Assembly: GCF_030398335.1 (NCBI RefSeq)
Contig: NZ_JAOAOP010000003.1
Span: 124,001-188,000, forward strand
Direction of reading: 5' to 3'
Source of the DNA: Aquibium sp. A9E412
GTDB taxonomy: Bacteria > Pseudomonadota > Alphaproteobacteria > Rhizobiales > Rhizobiaceae
Length of the DNA stretch: 64,000 bases
Shown: one piece after another, positions 27,287 to 35,833 of the stretch
Numbering within the stretch: the stretch's first letter is position 1
How the letters are laid out: every line of letters starts with the position of its first letter
Notes under the pieces: model-generated
The model's input: the letters and a program-made list of their open reading frames with translations, nothing else
The model's database searches: none
Told to the model about the DNA's origin: nothing
Translations under genes and position numbers: made by a program

Positions 27287-29632
27287 TCAGCCGGCGGCGG
27301 CCTCCGCGCGCAGCCGCTCGATCGCCATCAGCACGCGCTCGGGCGTGGCCGGCGTGTCGAGGCGCGGACAGATGCGGTGGTCGGCGACGCTCGCCACCGC
27401 GTCGGACAGCGCGTGCAGCACCGACATGGCGAGCATGAAGGGCGGCTCGCCGACGGCCTTGGAGCGGTGGACGGTCGGCTCGTGCGCCTCGGACCAGTCG
27501 GCGAGCGCGACGTTGAAGACCTTCGGCCGGTCGGAGGCGAGCGGGATCTTGTAGGTCGACGGCGCATGCGTGCGCAGCCGGCCCTTGTCGTCCCACCACA
27601 GCTCCTCGGTGGTCAGCCAGCCCATGCCCTGCACGAAGCCGCCCTCGATCTGGCCGATGTCGATCGCCCGGTTCAGCGAGCGGCCGGTCTCGTGCAGAAT
27701 GTCGACGCGCTCGACCATGGATTCGCCGGTCAGCGTGTCGACCGCCACCTCGGCCGCCGCCGCGCCATAGGCGAAATAGTAGAAGGGGTGGCCGCGCCCG
27801 GCGTCGCGGTCCCAGTGGATCTTGGGCGTCTTGTAGAAGCCGGTCGCCGAGAGCTGCACGCGCGCGACATAGGCCTGCTTGACCACCTCCTCGAAGGGCA
27901 GCTCCTGGTTGCCGAGCCGCACCCGGTTGGGCAGGAAGACGATCTGCTCGCGCGGCAGCTCGTAGAACTCGGCGGCGAAGTCGATCAGCCGCTGCTTGAT
28001 GGTGCGCGCGGCCGCCTGGGCGGCCATGCCGTTGAGGTCGGAGCCCGACGAGGCGGCCGTCGCCGAGGTGTTGGGCACCTTGCCGGTGGTCGTGGCGGTG
28101 ATCTTCACCCGGTCGATGTCGATCTGGAACTCCTCGGCCACCACCTGCGCGACCTTGACGTAGAGCCCCTGCCCCATCTCGGTGCCGCCGTGGTTCAGAT
28201 GCACCGAGCCGTCGGTGTAGACGTGGACGAGCGCGCCGGCCTGGTTGAAGTGGGTGGCGGTGAAGGAGATGCCGAACTTGACCGGCGTCAGCGCCAGGCC
28301 GCGGCGGATCACCGGGCTGTCGCGGTTGAAGGCGGCGATCTCGGCGCGCCGGCGGGCATAGTCGCAGTCCGCCTCGAGCTCGGCGACGATGCGCTCGACG
28401 ACGTTGTCCTCGACCGTCTGGTGGTAGGGCGTCACGTTGCGCCCCTCGCCGCCGTAGAAGTTCTTCCGGCGGATCTCGAGCGGGTCGCGTCCGGTGGCGA
28501 AGGCGACCTCCTCGATCACCCGTTCCGCCCCCAGCATGCCCTGCGGCCCGCCGAAGCCGCGAAACGCGGTGTTCGACACGGTGTTGGTGAAGATCGGCGC
28601 CGACACCGCCTTGGCCGCCGGCCAGTAATAGGCGTTGTCGCAGTGAAACAGCGCCCGGTCGGTCACCGCGCCCGACAGGTCGGCGGAAAAGCCGCAGCGC
28701 GCGGCATAGGTGAAGTCGACGCCGCGGATGTTGCCTTCGTCGTCGAAGCCGACCGCGTAGTCGATCAGGAAGTCGTGCCGCTTGCCGGTGGCGATCATGT
28801 CGTCGTCGCGGTCCGGCCGCACCTTGACGGCGCGCCCGGTGAGCCGCGCCGCCACCGCGGCGACGGCGGCGAACAGGTTGGCCTGGGTCTCCTTGCCGCC
28901 GAAGCCGCCGCCCATGCGCCGCACGTCGACCGTCACCGCATGCGACGACACGCCGAGCGCGTGCGCCACCATGTGCTGCGTCTCGCTCGGATGCTGGGTC
29001 GAGGAGAACACCTGCATGTCGCCGTCCTCGCCCGGCATGGCGAGCGCGATCTGGCCCTCGAGATAGAAATGGTCCTGGCCGCCGACCCGCATGGTGCCGG
29101 CGAGGCGGCGCGGCGCGGCGGCGATGGCGTGCGCGGCGTCGCCGCGCTGCAGCGTCAGCGGATCGGTGACGAGCCGCGGCGTCTCGCCCGCCTCGACCAC
29201 GTCGATGACGGCCGGCAGCGCGTCGTACTCGACCTTGGCCAGGCGGCAGGCGCGGCGCGCCTGCTCGCGCGTCTCGGCGACCGCCGCGAAGATCGGCTGG
29301 CCCATGAACAGCACCGTGTCGCGCGCGAAGATCGGCTCCTCGTCGCGCCCGGTCGGGCTGACATTGTTGACACCCGGCACGTCGTCGGCCGTCAGCACGG
29401 CGACGACGCCGGGCGCTGCGCGCACGGCCGAAAGATCCACCGAGCGGATGGTGCCGTGCGCCACCTCCGACAGGCCGAGATAGGCGTGCAGCGTGCCGAT
29501 CGGCTCGGCCATGTCGTCGATGTAGACGGCCTCGCCGGTGACGTGCTTGTGCGCCGAATCGTGCCGCTCGTCGGTGGCCACGCCGCCGCGGATCTTCGCC
29601 GTTCCGCGCTCCACCGTCTGGTGCTTGGTCAT
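27287..29632 (-). CDS. xdhB: Xanthine dehydrogenase, molybdopterin-binding subunit XdhB
   Basis: 781-residue catalytic subunit that hydroxylates hypoxanthine to xanthine and xanthine to urate. Molybdopterin-enzyme blocks include SPTGRDEEPIFA, GGQDHFYLEGQ, RRMGGGFGGKETQ, TAFRGFGGPQG, TEMGQGLYVKVAQ and SATAASSGSDLNGMAA. The catalytic Glu is in KAVGEPPFMLAMSVLHA near the C-terminus, and the substrate-binding Arg in TAFRGFG is kept. Length is standard for the split bacterial enzyme (XdhA plus XdhB). It lies 25 bases behind xdhA. Confidence 0.95.
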   Translation of the reverse strand: MTKHQTVERGTAKIRGGVATDERHDSAHKHVTGEAVYIDDMAEPIGTLHAYLGLSEVAHGTIRSVDLSAVRAAPGVVAVLTADDVPGVNNVSPTGRDEEPIFARDTVLFMGQPIFAAVAETREQARRACRLAKVEYDALPAVIDVVEAGETPRLVTDPLTLQRGDAAHAIAAAPRRLAGTMRVGGQDHFYLEGQIALAMPGEDGDMQVFSSTQHPSETQHMVAHALGVSSHAVTVDVRRMGGGFGGKETQANLFAAVAAVAARLTGRAVKVRPDRDDDMIATGKRHDFLIDYAVGFDDEGNIRGVDFTYAARCGFSADLSGAVTDRALFHCDNAYYWPAAKAVSAPIFTNTVSNTAFRGFGGPQGMLGAERVIEEVAFATGRDPLEIRRKNFYGGEGRNVTPYHQTVEDNVVERIVAELEADCDYARRRAEIAAFNRDSPVIRRGLALTPVKFGISFTATHFNQAGALVHVYTDGSVHLNHGGTEMGQGLYVKVAQVVAEEFQIDIDRVKITATTTGKVPNTSATAASSGSDLNGMAAQAAARTIKQRLIDFAAEFYELPREQIVFLPNRVRLGNQELPFEEVVKQAYVARVQLSATGFYKTPKIHWDRDAGRGHPFYYFAYGAAAAEVAVDTLTGESMVERVDILHETGRSLNRAIDIGQIEGGFVQGMGWLTTEELWWDDKGRLRTHAPSTYKIPLASDRPKVFNVALADWSEAHEPTVHRSKAVGEPPFMLAMSVLHALSDAVASVADHRICPRLDTPATPERVLMAIERLRAEAAAG

Positions 29633-29657
29633 CGCCTTCGTCCCCTGCCCCTGCCGG

Positions 29658-31136
29658 TCATGCCGCCGCGTGGCGCGTCAGGCGCACCGGCCGGTCCGCG
29701 CCGCCGGTCTCCAGGAAGAAGCGGCGCAGCAGGTTCTTCGAGGCGAGCATGCGGTATTCGGCCGAGGCGCGCATGTCGGTCAGCGGGCGGAAATCCTCCT
29801 CGAAGGCGGCGAGCGCCGCCTCCACCGTCTCGTGCGTCCACGGCCGGCCGGTCAGCGCCGCCTCGACCGCCAGTGCCCGCTTCGGCGTCGCCGCCATGCC
29901 GCCGAAGGCGATGCGCACCTGCGCGACGCGGCCCGTCTCGTCGCGCCGCAAGAGGAAGGCGCCGAGGGTCGCGGTGATGTCCTCGTCGCGCCGCTTGGAG
30001 ACCTTGTGCACCGCAAAGGCGGCATCGGCCGGCGGCAGCGGCACCGTCACGCTCTCGACAAACTCGCCGGGCCGGCGGTCCTGCCGGCCATAGTCGACGA
30101 AATAGTCCTCGAGCGGCAGATGGCGGCGCGCACCGCCGCGGCGCAGCGTGAGCGTGGCGCCGAGCGCGATCAGCGGCGGCGGCATGTCGCCGATCGGCGA
30201 GCCGTTGGCGATGTTGCCGCCGATCGTGCCCATGTTGCGGATCTGGTCGCCGCCGATGCGGTCGATCAGCCGCGCCAGCTCCGGCACGCGGCCGGCGAGG
30301 AAGGCGAAGGCCTGCGAATAGCTGACGCCGGCGCCGATGGTGACCGCGCCGTCGTCGGCCTGCGCGAGGCCGCGCAGCCCGTCGAGCCCGCCGATGAAGA
30401 CGACCGGCGCAATCGGCCGCATGAACTTGGTCACCCACAGCCCGACATCGGTCGAGCCGGCCACCACCGTCGCCTCCGGCTCTGCGGCCAGCAGGGCGGC
30501 GAGATCGTCGACGTCGGCCGGCACGGCGAGCCGCTCCCCGCCCGCGCCGATCTCCACGCGCGCACCGTCGCGCATCCCGGCGAGCGCCGCCGCGACGGCC
30601 TCCCGCTCGGCGACCAGCGGATCACTGCCGGCCGCGCCGTAGCGCGAGATCGCGCGCGCGGCCCTGACGATCGGCTCGTAGCCCGTGCAGCGGCACAGAT
30701 TGCCCTGCAGCGCCTTCTCCACCGCCGCCTCCGAGGGCGCCGGCTCGCGCATCCACAGCGCGTAGAGCGCCATCACGAAGCCCGGCGTGCAGAAGCCGCA
30801 TTGCGAGCCGTGCATGTCGACCATCGCCTGCTGCACGGGATGCAGCGTGCCGTCCGGCCGCCTGAGATGCTCGACCGTCACCACATGGGTGGCGTCGAGC
30901 GAGCCGAGGAAGCGGATGCAGGCGTTGACGCCCTCATAGACCAGCCCGTCGCCGGACAGCCGGCCGACGAGCACCGTGCAGGCGCCGCAGTCGCCCTCCG
31001 CGCAGCCCTCCTTGGTGCCGCGCAGGCCGCGGCGCAGGCGCAGATAGTCGAGCAGCGTCTCGTCCGGCCGCACGTCGGCGAGCGTCACCGTGCGGCCGTT
31101 GAGCAGGAAGCGGATGTGGTCGCGCGTCGCCGGCAC
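29658..31136 (-). CDS. xdhA: Xanthine dehydrogenase, Fe-S/FAD subunit XdhA
   Basis: 492 residues. Two 2Fe-2S clusters: CAEGDCGACTVL near residue 43 and GSQCGFCTPGFVMALYAL ... GNLCRCTGYEPIVRAA. An FAD domain follows (ATVVAGSTDVGLWVTK, NMGTIGGNIANGSPIGDMPPPLIALGA). It carries electrons from the molybdenum centre to NAD. The start is GTG 31136, with GGGGAG eight bases before it and three bases after the uraH stop. Confidence 0.95.
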   Translation of the reverse strand: MPATRDHIRFLLNGRTVTLADVRPDETLLDYLRLRRGLRGTKEGCAEGDCGACTVLVGRLSGDGLVYEGVNACIRFLGSLDATHVVTVEHLRRPDGTLHPVQQAMVDMHGSQCGFCTPGFVMALYALWMREPAPSEAAVEKALQGNLCRCTGYEPIVRAARAISRYGAAGSDPLVAEREAVAAALAGMRDGARVEIGAGGERLAVPADVDDLAALLAAEPEATVVAGSTDVGLWVTKFMRPIAPVVFIGGLDGLRGLAQADDGAVTIGAGVSYSQAFAFLAGRVPELARLIDRIGGDQIRNMGTIGGNIANGSPIGDMPPPLIALGATLTLRRGGARRHLPLEDYFVDYGRQDRRPGEFVESVTVPLPPADAAFAVHKVSKRRDEDITATLGAFLLRRDETGRVAQVRIAFGGMAATPKRALAVEAALTGRPWTHETVEAALAAFEEDFRPLTDMRASAEYRMLASKNLLRRFFLETGGADRPVRLTRHAAA

Positions 31137-31139
31137 GCC

Positions 31140-31499
31140 TCAGCTCCCCCGGTAGGTCGAATAGCCGTAGGGCGAGACCAGCAGCGGCACGTGATAGTGC
31201 GCCTCCTCGGCCATGCCGAAGCGGATCGGCACGACGTCGAGGAAGGCCGGGTCGGGCAGCGCCGCGCCGCTCCGGCGCAGGTAGTCGCCGACGGCGAAGA
31301 CCAGCTCGTAGCGACCGGCCGAGAACGCCGCGCCGTCGAGGATCGGGCCGTCGCAGCGCCCGTCGGCGTTGGTCGTCACCGTCGTCAGGTGCTCGCGGCG
31401 GTCGCCGTCCAGCCGGTAGAGCGCGATCGCCATGCCGGCCGCCGGGCGTCCCGCCGCGGTGTCCAGCACATGCGTCGTCAGCCGTCCGCCGTCCGCCAT
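31140..31499 (-). CDS. uraH: 5-hydroxyisourate hydrolase (transthyretin-like)
   Basis: 119 residues, the normal size. [24 protein letters not shown] opens the transthyretin-like fold, the catalytic His are in TTHVLD and HYHVPLL, and the protein ends with the diagnostic YRGS. It converts 5-hydroxyisourate from PuuD to OHCU. AAGGAGGAGCC precedes ATG 31499. The frame stays open to 31634 because the upstream tandem repeats lack stops there, but those 45 codons encode a low-complexity Arg/Ala peptide and are not part of the protein. First gene of uraH-xdhA-xdhB-xdhC. Confidence 0.95.
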   Translation of the reverse strand: MADGGRLTTHVLDTAAGRPAAGMAIALYRLDGDRREHLTTVTTNADGRCDGPILDGAAFSAGRYELVFAVGDYLRRSGAALPDPAFLDVVPIRFGMAEEAHYHVPLLVSPYGYSTYRGS

Positions 31500-31512
31500 C
31501 AGGCTCCTCCTT

Positions 31513-31670
31513 CGTTTGCGCGCCGCGCGCGCGGGCCTCGTTTGCGCGCCGCAAGGCGCGGGCTTCGTTTGCGCGCCGCGCGCGCGGGCCTCGTTTGCGC
31601 GCCGCAAGGCGCGGGCTTCGTTTGCGCGCCGCAAGGCGCGGGCCTCGTTTGCGCGCCGCAGGCGCGGGCC
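31513..31670. repeat. Six tandem 26-27 bp hairpin-forming repeats
   Basis: Units begin with CGTTTGCGCGCC at 31513, 31539, 31566, 31592, 31619 and 31646. Four have the core CGCGCCGCAAGGCGCG or a one-base variant, a 6-bp stem with a GCAA loop; two carry the variant GCGCGCCGCGCGCGC. The array lies directly upstream of uraH, ending 13 bases before its ATG on the minus strand. It lacks spacers, so it is not a CRISPR array. Confidence 0.92.
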
Positions 31671-31743
31671 GTCTCGATCGCCGGCGATCTTGCGGCAATT
31701 CCCCGCCTTTCATAAGGGGGCGGGCGGCGAACGGCGACAAAAA

Positions 31744-31753
31744 GACTTTCAAA
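31744..31753. promoter_or_regulatory. Shared purine-island element GACTTTCAAA
   Basis: Ten bases identical to 25394-25403, embedded in the only AT-rich stretch of this divergent gap. Read as a half-site for the LysR regulator at 25459; this is inference from identity and position. The second arm seen at 25412 (GAAA) is not matched here. Confidence 0.4.
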
Positions 31754-31848
31754 TTTTTTCGGGGGAATGACGGCCGCGGGCTTTCGACTATCTTGCCCGC
31801 ACGAAGCGCGGCGGGCCCTGCCGGCCCGGCGCAAGGGGGCCAGACGGC

Positions 31849-33288
31849 GTGACACGGCGGTATCCGAGAGACATGCGCGGCTACGGCGCCAGCCCGCCGG
31901 ATCCGCAATGGCCGGGCGGCGCGGCAGTGTGCGTGCAGATCGTCGTCAACTACGAGGAAGGCGGCGAGAATTGCGTGCTGCACGGCGACGCCGCCTCGGA
32001 GGCCTTCCTGTCGGAGATCGTCGGCGCCCAGCCCTGGCCCGGCCAGCGCCACTGGAACATGGAATCGCTCTACGAGTACGGCGCGCGCGCCGGCTTCTGG
32101 CGGCTCTACCGCATGCTGACCGGCGCCCAGGTGCCGGTCACCGTATTCGGCGTGGCGAGCGCGCTGGCGCGCGGGCCCGACCAGGTGGCGGCCATGCAGG
32201 AAGCCGGCTGGGAGATCGCCACGCACGGGCTGAAGTGGATCGACTACCGCGACCACGACGAGGCGGCCGAGCGCGCCGACCTCGACGCCGCCATCGCGCT
32301 GCATGCCGAGGTGACCGGCGAGCGGCCGCGCGGCCTCTATCTCGGCCGCACCTCGGTCAACTCGGTGCGGCTCGCCGCCGCCGAGGGCGGCTTCGACTGG
32401 ATCGCCGACACCTATGACGACGACCTGCCCTACTGGCTCGACCACGACGGCCACGGCAACGCGATCGCCCCGCAGCTCGTCGTGCCCTACACGCTCGACG
32501 CCAACGACATGCGCTTCGCCACCGCGCAGGGCTTCAACTGCGGCGACCAGTTCTTCGCCTATCTGCGCGACAGCTTCGACACCCTGCTGGCCGAAGGCCG
32601 CGCCGGGCGCCCGGCGATGATGAGCGTCGGCCTGCACTGCCGGCTGGCCGGCCGGCCCGGCCGGGCCGCCGCGCTCGCCCGCTTCCTCGACCATGTGCGC
32701 GCGCAGGACGACGTCTGGCTCGCCACCCGCGGCGAGATCGCCCGCCACTGGATGGCCGTGCATCCCTACCGGGCGCCGGCGCTGCGCCCGAGCCGCATGG
32801 ACCGGGACGCTTTCGTCGCCCGCTTCGGCGGCGTCTTCGAGCATTCGCCGTGGATCGCCGAGCGCGCCTTCGCGCTCGAGCTCGGCCCGGCGCACGATTC
32901 GGCCGGCGGGCTGCACAACGCGCTGGCGCGCGTCTTCCGCAGCGCCGGCGCCGACGAACGGCTCGCCGTCCTCAAGGCGCATCCCGACCTCGCCGGCAAG
33001 CTCGCCGCCGCCCGCCGGCTGACGCCGGAATCGGCCGCCGAGCAGGCCTCGGCCGGCCTCGACGCGCTGACCGACGCCGAGCGCGCCCGCTTCACCCGCC
33101 TCAACGAGGCCTATGTGAAGAAGTTCGGCTTTCCCTTCATCATCGCCGTCAAGGGCCTGACCAAGGAGGCGATCCTCGCCGCCTTCGAGCGCCGGCTCGG
33201 CAACGACCGCGACGCGGAGCTGGCGACCGCCTGCCGCCAGGTCGAGCGCATCGCGCTGCTGCGCCTCAAAGACATGCTGCCGCACTAG
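31849..33288 (+). CDS. puuE: Bifunctional allantoinase (PuuE) / OHCU decarboxylase (UraD) fusion
   Basis: 479 residues joining two steps. Residues 1-~310 are PuuE, a polysaccharide-deacetylase-like, metal-independent allantoinase: RYPRDMRGYG, VQIVVNYEEGGEN, WNMESLYEYG, VFGVASAL, ATHGLKWIDYRD, LYLGRTSVNSVRL. Residues ~314-479 are OHCU decarboxylase: MDRDAFVARFGGVFEHSPWIA, LKAHPDLAGKLAA (catalytic His), SAEQASAGLD-like region, LNEAYVKKFGFPFIIAVKG. The fused enzyme turns OHCU to (S)-allantoin and then to allantoate. GTG 31849 gives MTRRYPRDM as in other PuuE proteins. First gene of a four-gene unit. Confidence 0.94.
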   Translation: MTRRYPRDMRGYGASPPDPQWPGGAAVCVQIVVNYEEGGENCVLHGDAASEAFLSEIVGAQPWPGQRHWNMESLYEYGARAGFWRLYRMLTGAQVPVTVFGVASALARGPDQVAAMQEAGWEIATHGLKWIDYRDHDEAAERADLDAAIALHAEVTGERPRGLYLGRTSVNSVRLAAAEGGFDWIADTYDDDLPYWLDHDGHGNAIAPQLVVPYTLDANDMRFATAQGFNCGDQFFAYLRDSFDTLLAEGRAGRPAMMSVGLHCRLAGRPGRAAALARFLDHVRAQDDVWLATRGEIARHWMAVHPYRAPALRPSRMDRDAFVARFGGVFEHSPWIAERAFALELGPAHDSAGGLHNALARVFRSAGADERLAVLKAHPDLAGKLAAARRLTPESAAEQASAGLDALTDAERARFTRLNEAYVKKFGFPFIIAVKGLTKEAILAAFERRLGNDRDAELATACRQVERIALLRLKDMLPH

Positions 33289-33307
33289 GATCTGTTGGGA
33301 TGAGACG

Positions 33308-34144
33308 ATGAACGGGCGCAGCTACCACGTGCCGCAGGGCGGACTGCCGGGCCAGACGACGCTGACCACCGACACCGCCGTGTTCACCGAGGCCTATGCG
33401 GTGATCCCGCGCGGCGCGTTGCGCGACATCGTCGCGAGCCGCCTGCCGCACTGGCGGTCGACCCGGCTGTGGGTTCTGGCGCGGCCGCTGTCGGGCTTCG
33501 CCGAGACCTTCTCGCAATACCTCATGGAGGTGGCGCCGGGCGGCGGCAGCGACCGGCCTGAGGGCGACCCGGCGGCCGAGGCCGCGCTGTTCGTCGTCGA
33601 CGGCGCACTGACGCTGACGATCGGCGACCGACGCCACACGCTCGGCCCGGGCGGCTTCGCCTATCTGCCGCCGGGCGCACGCTGGAGCGCGGCCAACGGC
33701 GCCGACGCGCCGCTGCGCTTCCACTGGATCCGCAAGGCCTATGTGGCGGTCGACGGGCTCGCCGCGCCGGCGGCCTTCGTCGCCGACGAGGCCGACATCG
33801 CGCCCGAGGCGATGCCCGGCACCGAGGGGCGATGGGCGACGACGCGGTTCGTCGACTCGGACGACCTCAGCCACGACATGCACGTGACCATCGTCACGCT
33901 GCAGCCGGGCGCCGCCATCCCCTTCGCCGAGACGCATGTCATGGAGCACGGGCTCTACGTGCTCGAGGGCAGCGCCGTCTACCGGCTCAACCGCGACTGG
34001 GTCGAGGTCGAGGCGGGCGACTTCATGTGGCTGCGCGCCTTCTGCCCGCAGGCCTGCGTCGCACGCGGCCCCGGCCCCTTCCGCTACCTGCTCTACAAGG
34101 ACGTCAACCGGCACATGGCGCTGCGGCCGGGGGCCGACCGGTGA
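33308..34144 (+). CDS. allE: (S)-ureidoglycine aminohydrolase
   Basis: 278 residues forming two cupin domains. The second carries the manganese site in [17 protein letters not shown], and [15 protein letters not shown] and LPPGARWS lie in the first. This matches AllE/UGHY, which removes ammonia from (S)-ureidoglycine to give (S)-ureidoglycolate. Such proteins are often mislabelled as bifunctional allantoicase. GGGATGAG precedes ATG 33308. It overlaps allA by four bases. Its substrate is made by allantoate amidohydrolase, which is not in this window. Confidence 0.92.
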   Translation: MNGRSYHVPQGGLPGQTTLTTDTAVFTEAYAVIPRGALRDIVASRLPHWRSTRLWVLARPLSGFAETFSQYLMEVAPGGGSDRPEGDPAAEAALFVVDGALTLTIGDRRHTLGPGGFAYLPPGARWSAANGADAPLRFHWIRKAYVAVDGLAAPAAFVADEADIAPEAMPGTEGRWATTRFVDSDDLSHDMHVTIVTLQPGAAIPFAETHVMEHGLYVLEGSAVYRLNRDWVEVEAGDFMWLRAFCPQACVARGPGPFRYLLYKDVNRHMALRPGADR

Positions 34145-34644
34145 GCCGGCGTCTCGTCGCCGCGCCGCTGACGGCGGCGGCCTTCGCCCCCTTCGGCGAG
34201 GTCATCGAGACCGACGGCGCCGAGCACTTCGCCATCAACGACGGCATGTGCACGCGCTATCACGACCTTGCCCGTGTCGAGGCCGCCGGGCCGAACGCGC
34301 GGGTGCTGATCAGCATCTTCCGCGGCCGGCCCTACCCGATGCCGCTCGCGCTGACGATGGTCGAGCGCCATCCCTTCGGCAGCCAGGCCTTCATGCCGCT
34401 GTCGCCGCGGCCCTTCCTGGTCGTCGTGGCGGCCGACGGCGCGGCGGGACCGGAGCGGCCGCAGGCCTTCCTCACGCGGCCCGGCCAGGGCGTCAACTAC
34501 GCCCGCAACACCTGGCACGCCGTGCTCACCCCGATCGGCGCCGAACAGGACTTCCTGGTCGTCGACCGCGGCGGCGACGGCGACAATCTCGAGGCGTTCG
34601 TCTTCGAGACTCCCTACGCGGTGCACCTTCCGGAGGCGACATGA
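34141..34644 (+). CDS. allA: Ureidoglycolate lyase
   Basis: 167 residues, the standard size of All[57 protein letters not shown] and [17 protein letters not shown] are the family blocks; the conserved His and Lys/Arg pocket residues lie in HPFGSQ and NTWHAVL. It splits ureidoglycolate to glyoxylate and urea. GTG 34141 overlaps allE (GTGA) and the stop overlaps the deaminase start (ATGA). Confidence 0.94.
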   Translation: MSRRLVAAPLTAAAFAPFGEVIETDGAEHFAINDGMCTRYHDLARVEAAGPNARVLISIFRGRPYPMPLALTMVERHPFGSQAFMPLSPRPFLVVVAADGAAGPERPQAFLTRPGQGVNYARNTWHAVLTPIGAEQDFLVVDRGGDGDNLEAFVFETPYAVHLPEAT

Positions 34645-35252
34645 CCGACGACACGCAGCGCCGCGCGACCGCGCCCGTCGCCCGCCTGCTCGACGTGATC
34701 GAGCACGACATCCTGCCGCTCACCGAACGGGGCGTGGCGGCCGGCAACAAGGTGTTCGGCGCGGCGATCCTGCGCAAGGACGACCTGTCGCTGGTGCTGG
34801 CGGAGACCAACAACGAGACCGACAACCCGCTGTGGCACGGCGAGATGCACGCGCTGAAGCGCTTCTACGAGATGCCGCGCGGCGAGCGGCCGGCGACCGG
34901 CGATCTCGTCTTCGTCACCACGCACGAGCCGTGCTCGCTGTGCCTGTCGGCCATCACCTGGACCGGCTTCGACAATTTCTACTACCTGTTCTCCCACGAG
35001 GACTCGCGCGACAGCTTCGCCATTCCGCACGATCTGAGGATTCTCAAGGAGGTGTTCCGCCTCGAGCCGGGCGGCTACGACGCCGACAACGCCTTCTGGA
35101 CGGCCTTCGCCATCCCGCGCCTCGCCGCCGCGCTGCCGCGATCCGCACGCGAGGAGGCCGAGGCGCGTATCGCCGCGCTCGGCCGCCGCTACGCGACGCT
35201 GTCGCAGGCCTACCAGGCGGACAAGGGCGGCCACGACATCCCGCTCGACTAA
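34641..35252 (+). CDS. Nucleoside/purine deaminase (CMP/dCMP deaminase fold)
   Basis: 203 residues with the zinc motifs WHGEMHAL (HxE) and [11 protein letters not shown] (PCxxC) of the cytidine/guanine deaminase fold. The extended C-terminal part ([23 protein letters not shown]) differs from small tRNA or guanine deaminases. ATG 34641 overlaps the allA stop, with GGAGGCGAC before it, so it is co-translated with ureide genes. A substrate among purines or ureides is likely, but GuaD already supplies guanine deamination and I cannot assign this one. Confidence 0.85.
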   Translation: MTDDTQRRATAPVARLLDVIEHDILPLTERGVAAGNKVFGAAILRKDDLSLVLAETNNETDNPLWHGEMHALKRFYEMPRGERPATGDLVFVTTHEPCSLCLSAITWTGFDNFYYLFSHEDSRDSFAIPHDLRILKEVFRLEPGGYDADNAFWTAFAIPRLAAALPRSAREEAEARIAALGRRYATLSQAYQADKGGHDIPLD

Positions 35253-35300
35253 GGCGTTTCCAGGCGAGGCGGAGAGCGGCTCGCCCCGGGTGCGCGGGGC
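35252..35300. repeat. Dispersed intergenic repeat, copy C (head only)
   Basis: AGGCGTTTCCAGGCGAGGCGG followed by AGCGGCTCGCC matches the first third of copy B. It starts at the stop codon of the deaminase gene and is cut off at the frameshifted toxin gene, so this copy is truncated. Confidence 0.6.
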
Positions 35301-35574
35301 TAGATCTTGACGAGATCGGCGTGCGAGCCGGTGCGCGCGAGTTGGAGCTCGCCCCCCCCGCAATCCGGTAGATCAGCAGCCAGTCCGGCTCGACATGCGC
35401 GTCCCGGTAAGCCTGCCATTCGCCTTTCAGGGCGTGATCGCGGTAGGCATGCGGCAGCGGCCTTTCCTCGATCAGAAACAGAACGAGCCTGCGCAGCTTT
35501 TCGAGGTTCTTGCCGCGCTTGGCGGCCAGCCGGACGTCGCGCTTGAACTGGCTGGACCGGACCGCGACGAGCAC
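35300..35574 (-). pseudogene. YafQ/RelE-type mRNA interferase toxin, frameshifted
   Basis: From GTG 35574 the frame reads MLVAVRSSQFKRDVRLAAK ... HALKGEWQAYRDAHVEPDWLLIYRIAGG, a YafQ-family toxin with His and DW of the active region. It then enters a G8 tract (35352-35359 on the plus strand as C8). One base later the family continues in another frame as ELQLARTGSHADLVKI and a stop at 35302-35300. A tract of nine or six Gs would restore a 91- or 90-residue protein of normal size. As given, the product lacks the C-terminal catalytic His (GSH) and runs on to 35044. It may be a decayed toxin, a sequencing error or a phase-variable gene. It begins one base after the antitoxin stop. Confidence 0.85.
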
Positions 35575-35575
35575 G

Positions 35576-35833
35576 TCAGATGCCCAGATCCTTGAACATC
35601 TCCTCGACCGTATCGAAGCGCTTGCCTTCGCCGCGGTCGATCTCCTTCATCGCCTTGACCGTCACCGCGTTCGGCACCTTGACCGCAAACGGCACCGCCT
35701 TGTCGCGCGCCACGCGCACCAGCGCCATGCGGATGTAGTCGGACACCGAAAGCCCCATCTCGGCGAGCGCGGCGGCCGCCTCCTTCTTGGTCTCGGCATC
35801 GATTCGGGCGCGCACGACGCTGTCGGCGGGCAT
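35576..35833 (-). CDS. RelB/DinJ-family antitoxin
   Basis: 85 residues. The N-terminal ribbon-helix-helix (DSVVRARIDAETKKEAAAALAEMGLSVSDYIRMALVRVA) is the RelB/DinJ signature, and the C-terminal part (KVPNAVTVKAMKEIDRG ... VEEMFKDLGI) wraps the toxin. GGAG lies eight bases before ATG 35833. It is followed after one base by the YafQ-like toxin reading frame, the usual antitoxin-first order. It appears intact although the toxin is broken. Confidence 0.92.
   Translation of the reverse strand: MPADSVVRARIDAETKKEAAAALAEMGLSVSDYIRMALVRVARDKAVPFAVKVPNAVTVKAMKEIDRGEGKRFDTVEEMFKDLGI

Larger units (their letters stand above)
31500..31848. other. Divergent regulatory region, uraH / puuE-uraD
   Basis: 349 bases without a gene. 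It holds the hairpin repeat array (31513-31670), an AT-rich island at 31738-31760 with GACTTTCAAA at 31744-31753 identical to the one by the LysR gene, and a TATCTT at 31789 that could be the -10 of the puuE-uraD unit. Both divergent purine operons should start here. Confidence 0.6.

Noticed and set aside
31500-31634. N-terminal extension of the HIU hydrolase through the tandem repeats
   Set aside because: Encodes a repetitive Arg/Ala/Asn peptide; the strong ribosome site and family length point to ATG 31499.
31513-31670. CRISPR array
   Set aside because: Repeats are contiguous with no spacers, are GC-only hairpins and there are no cas genes.
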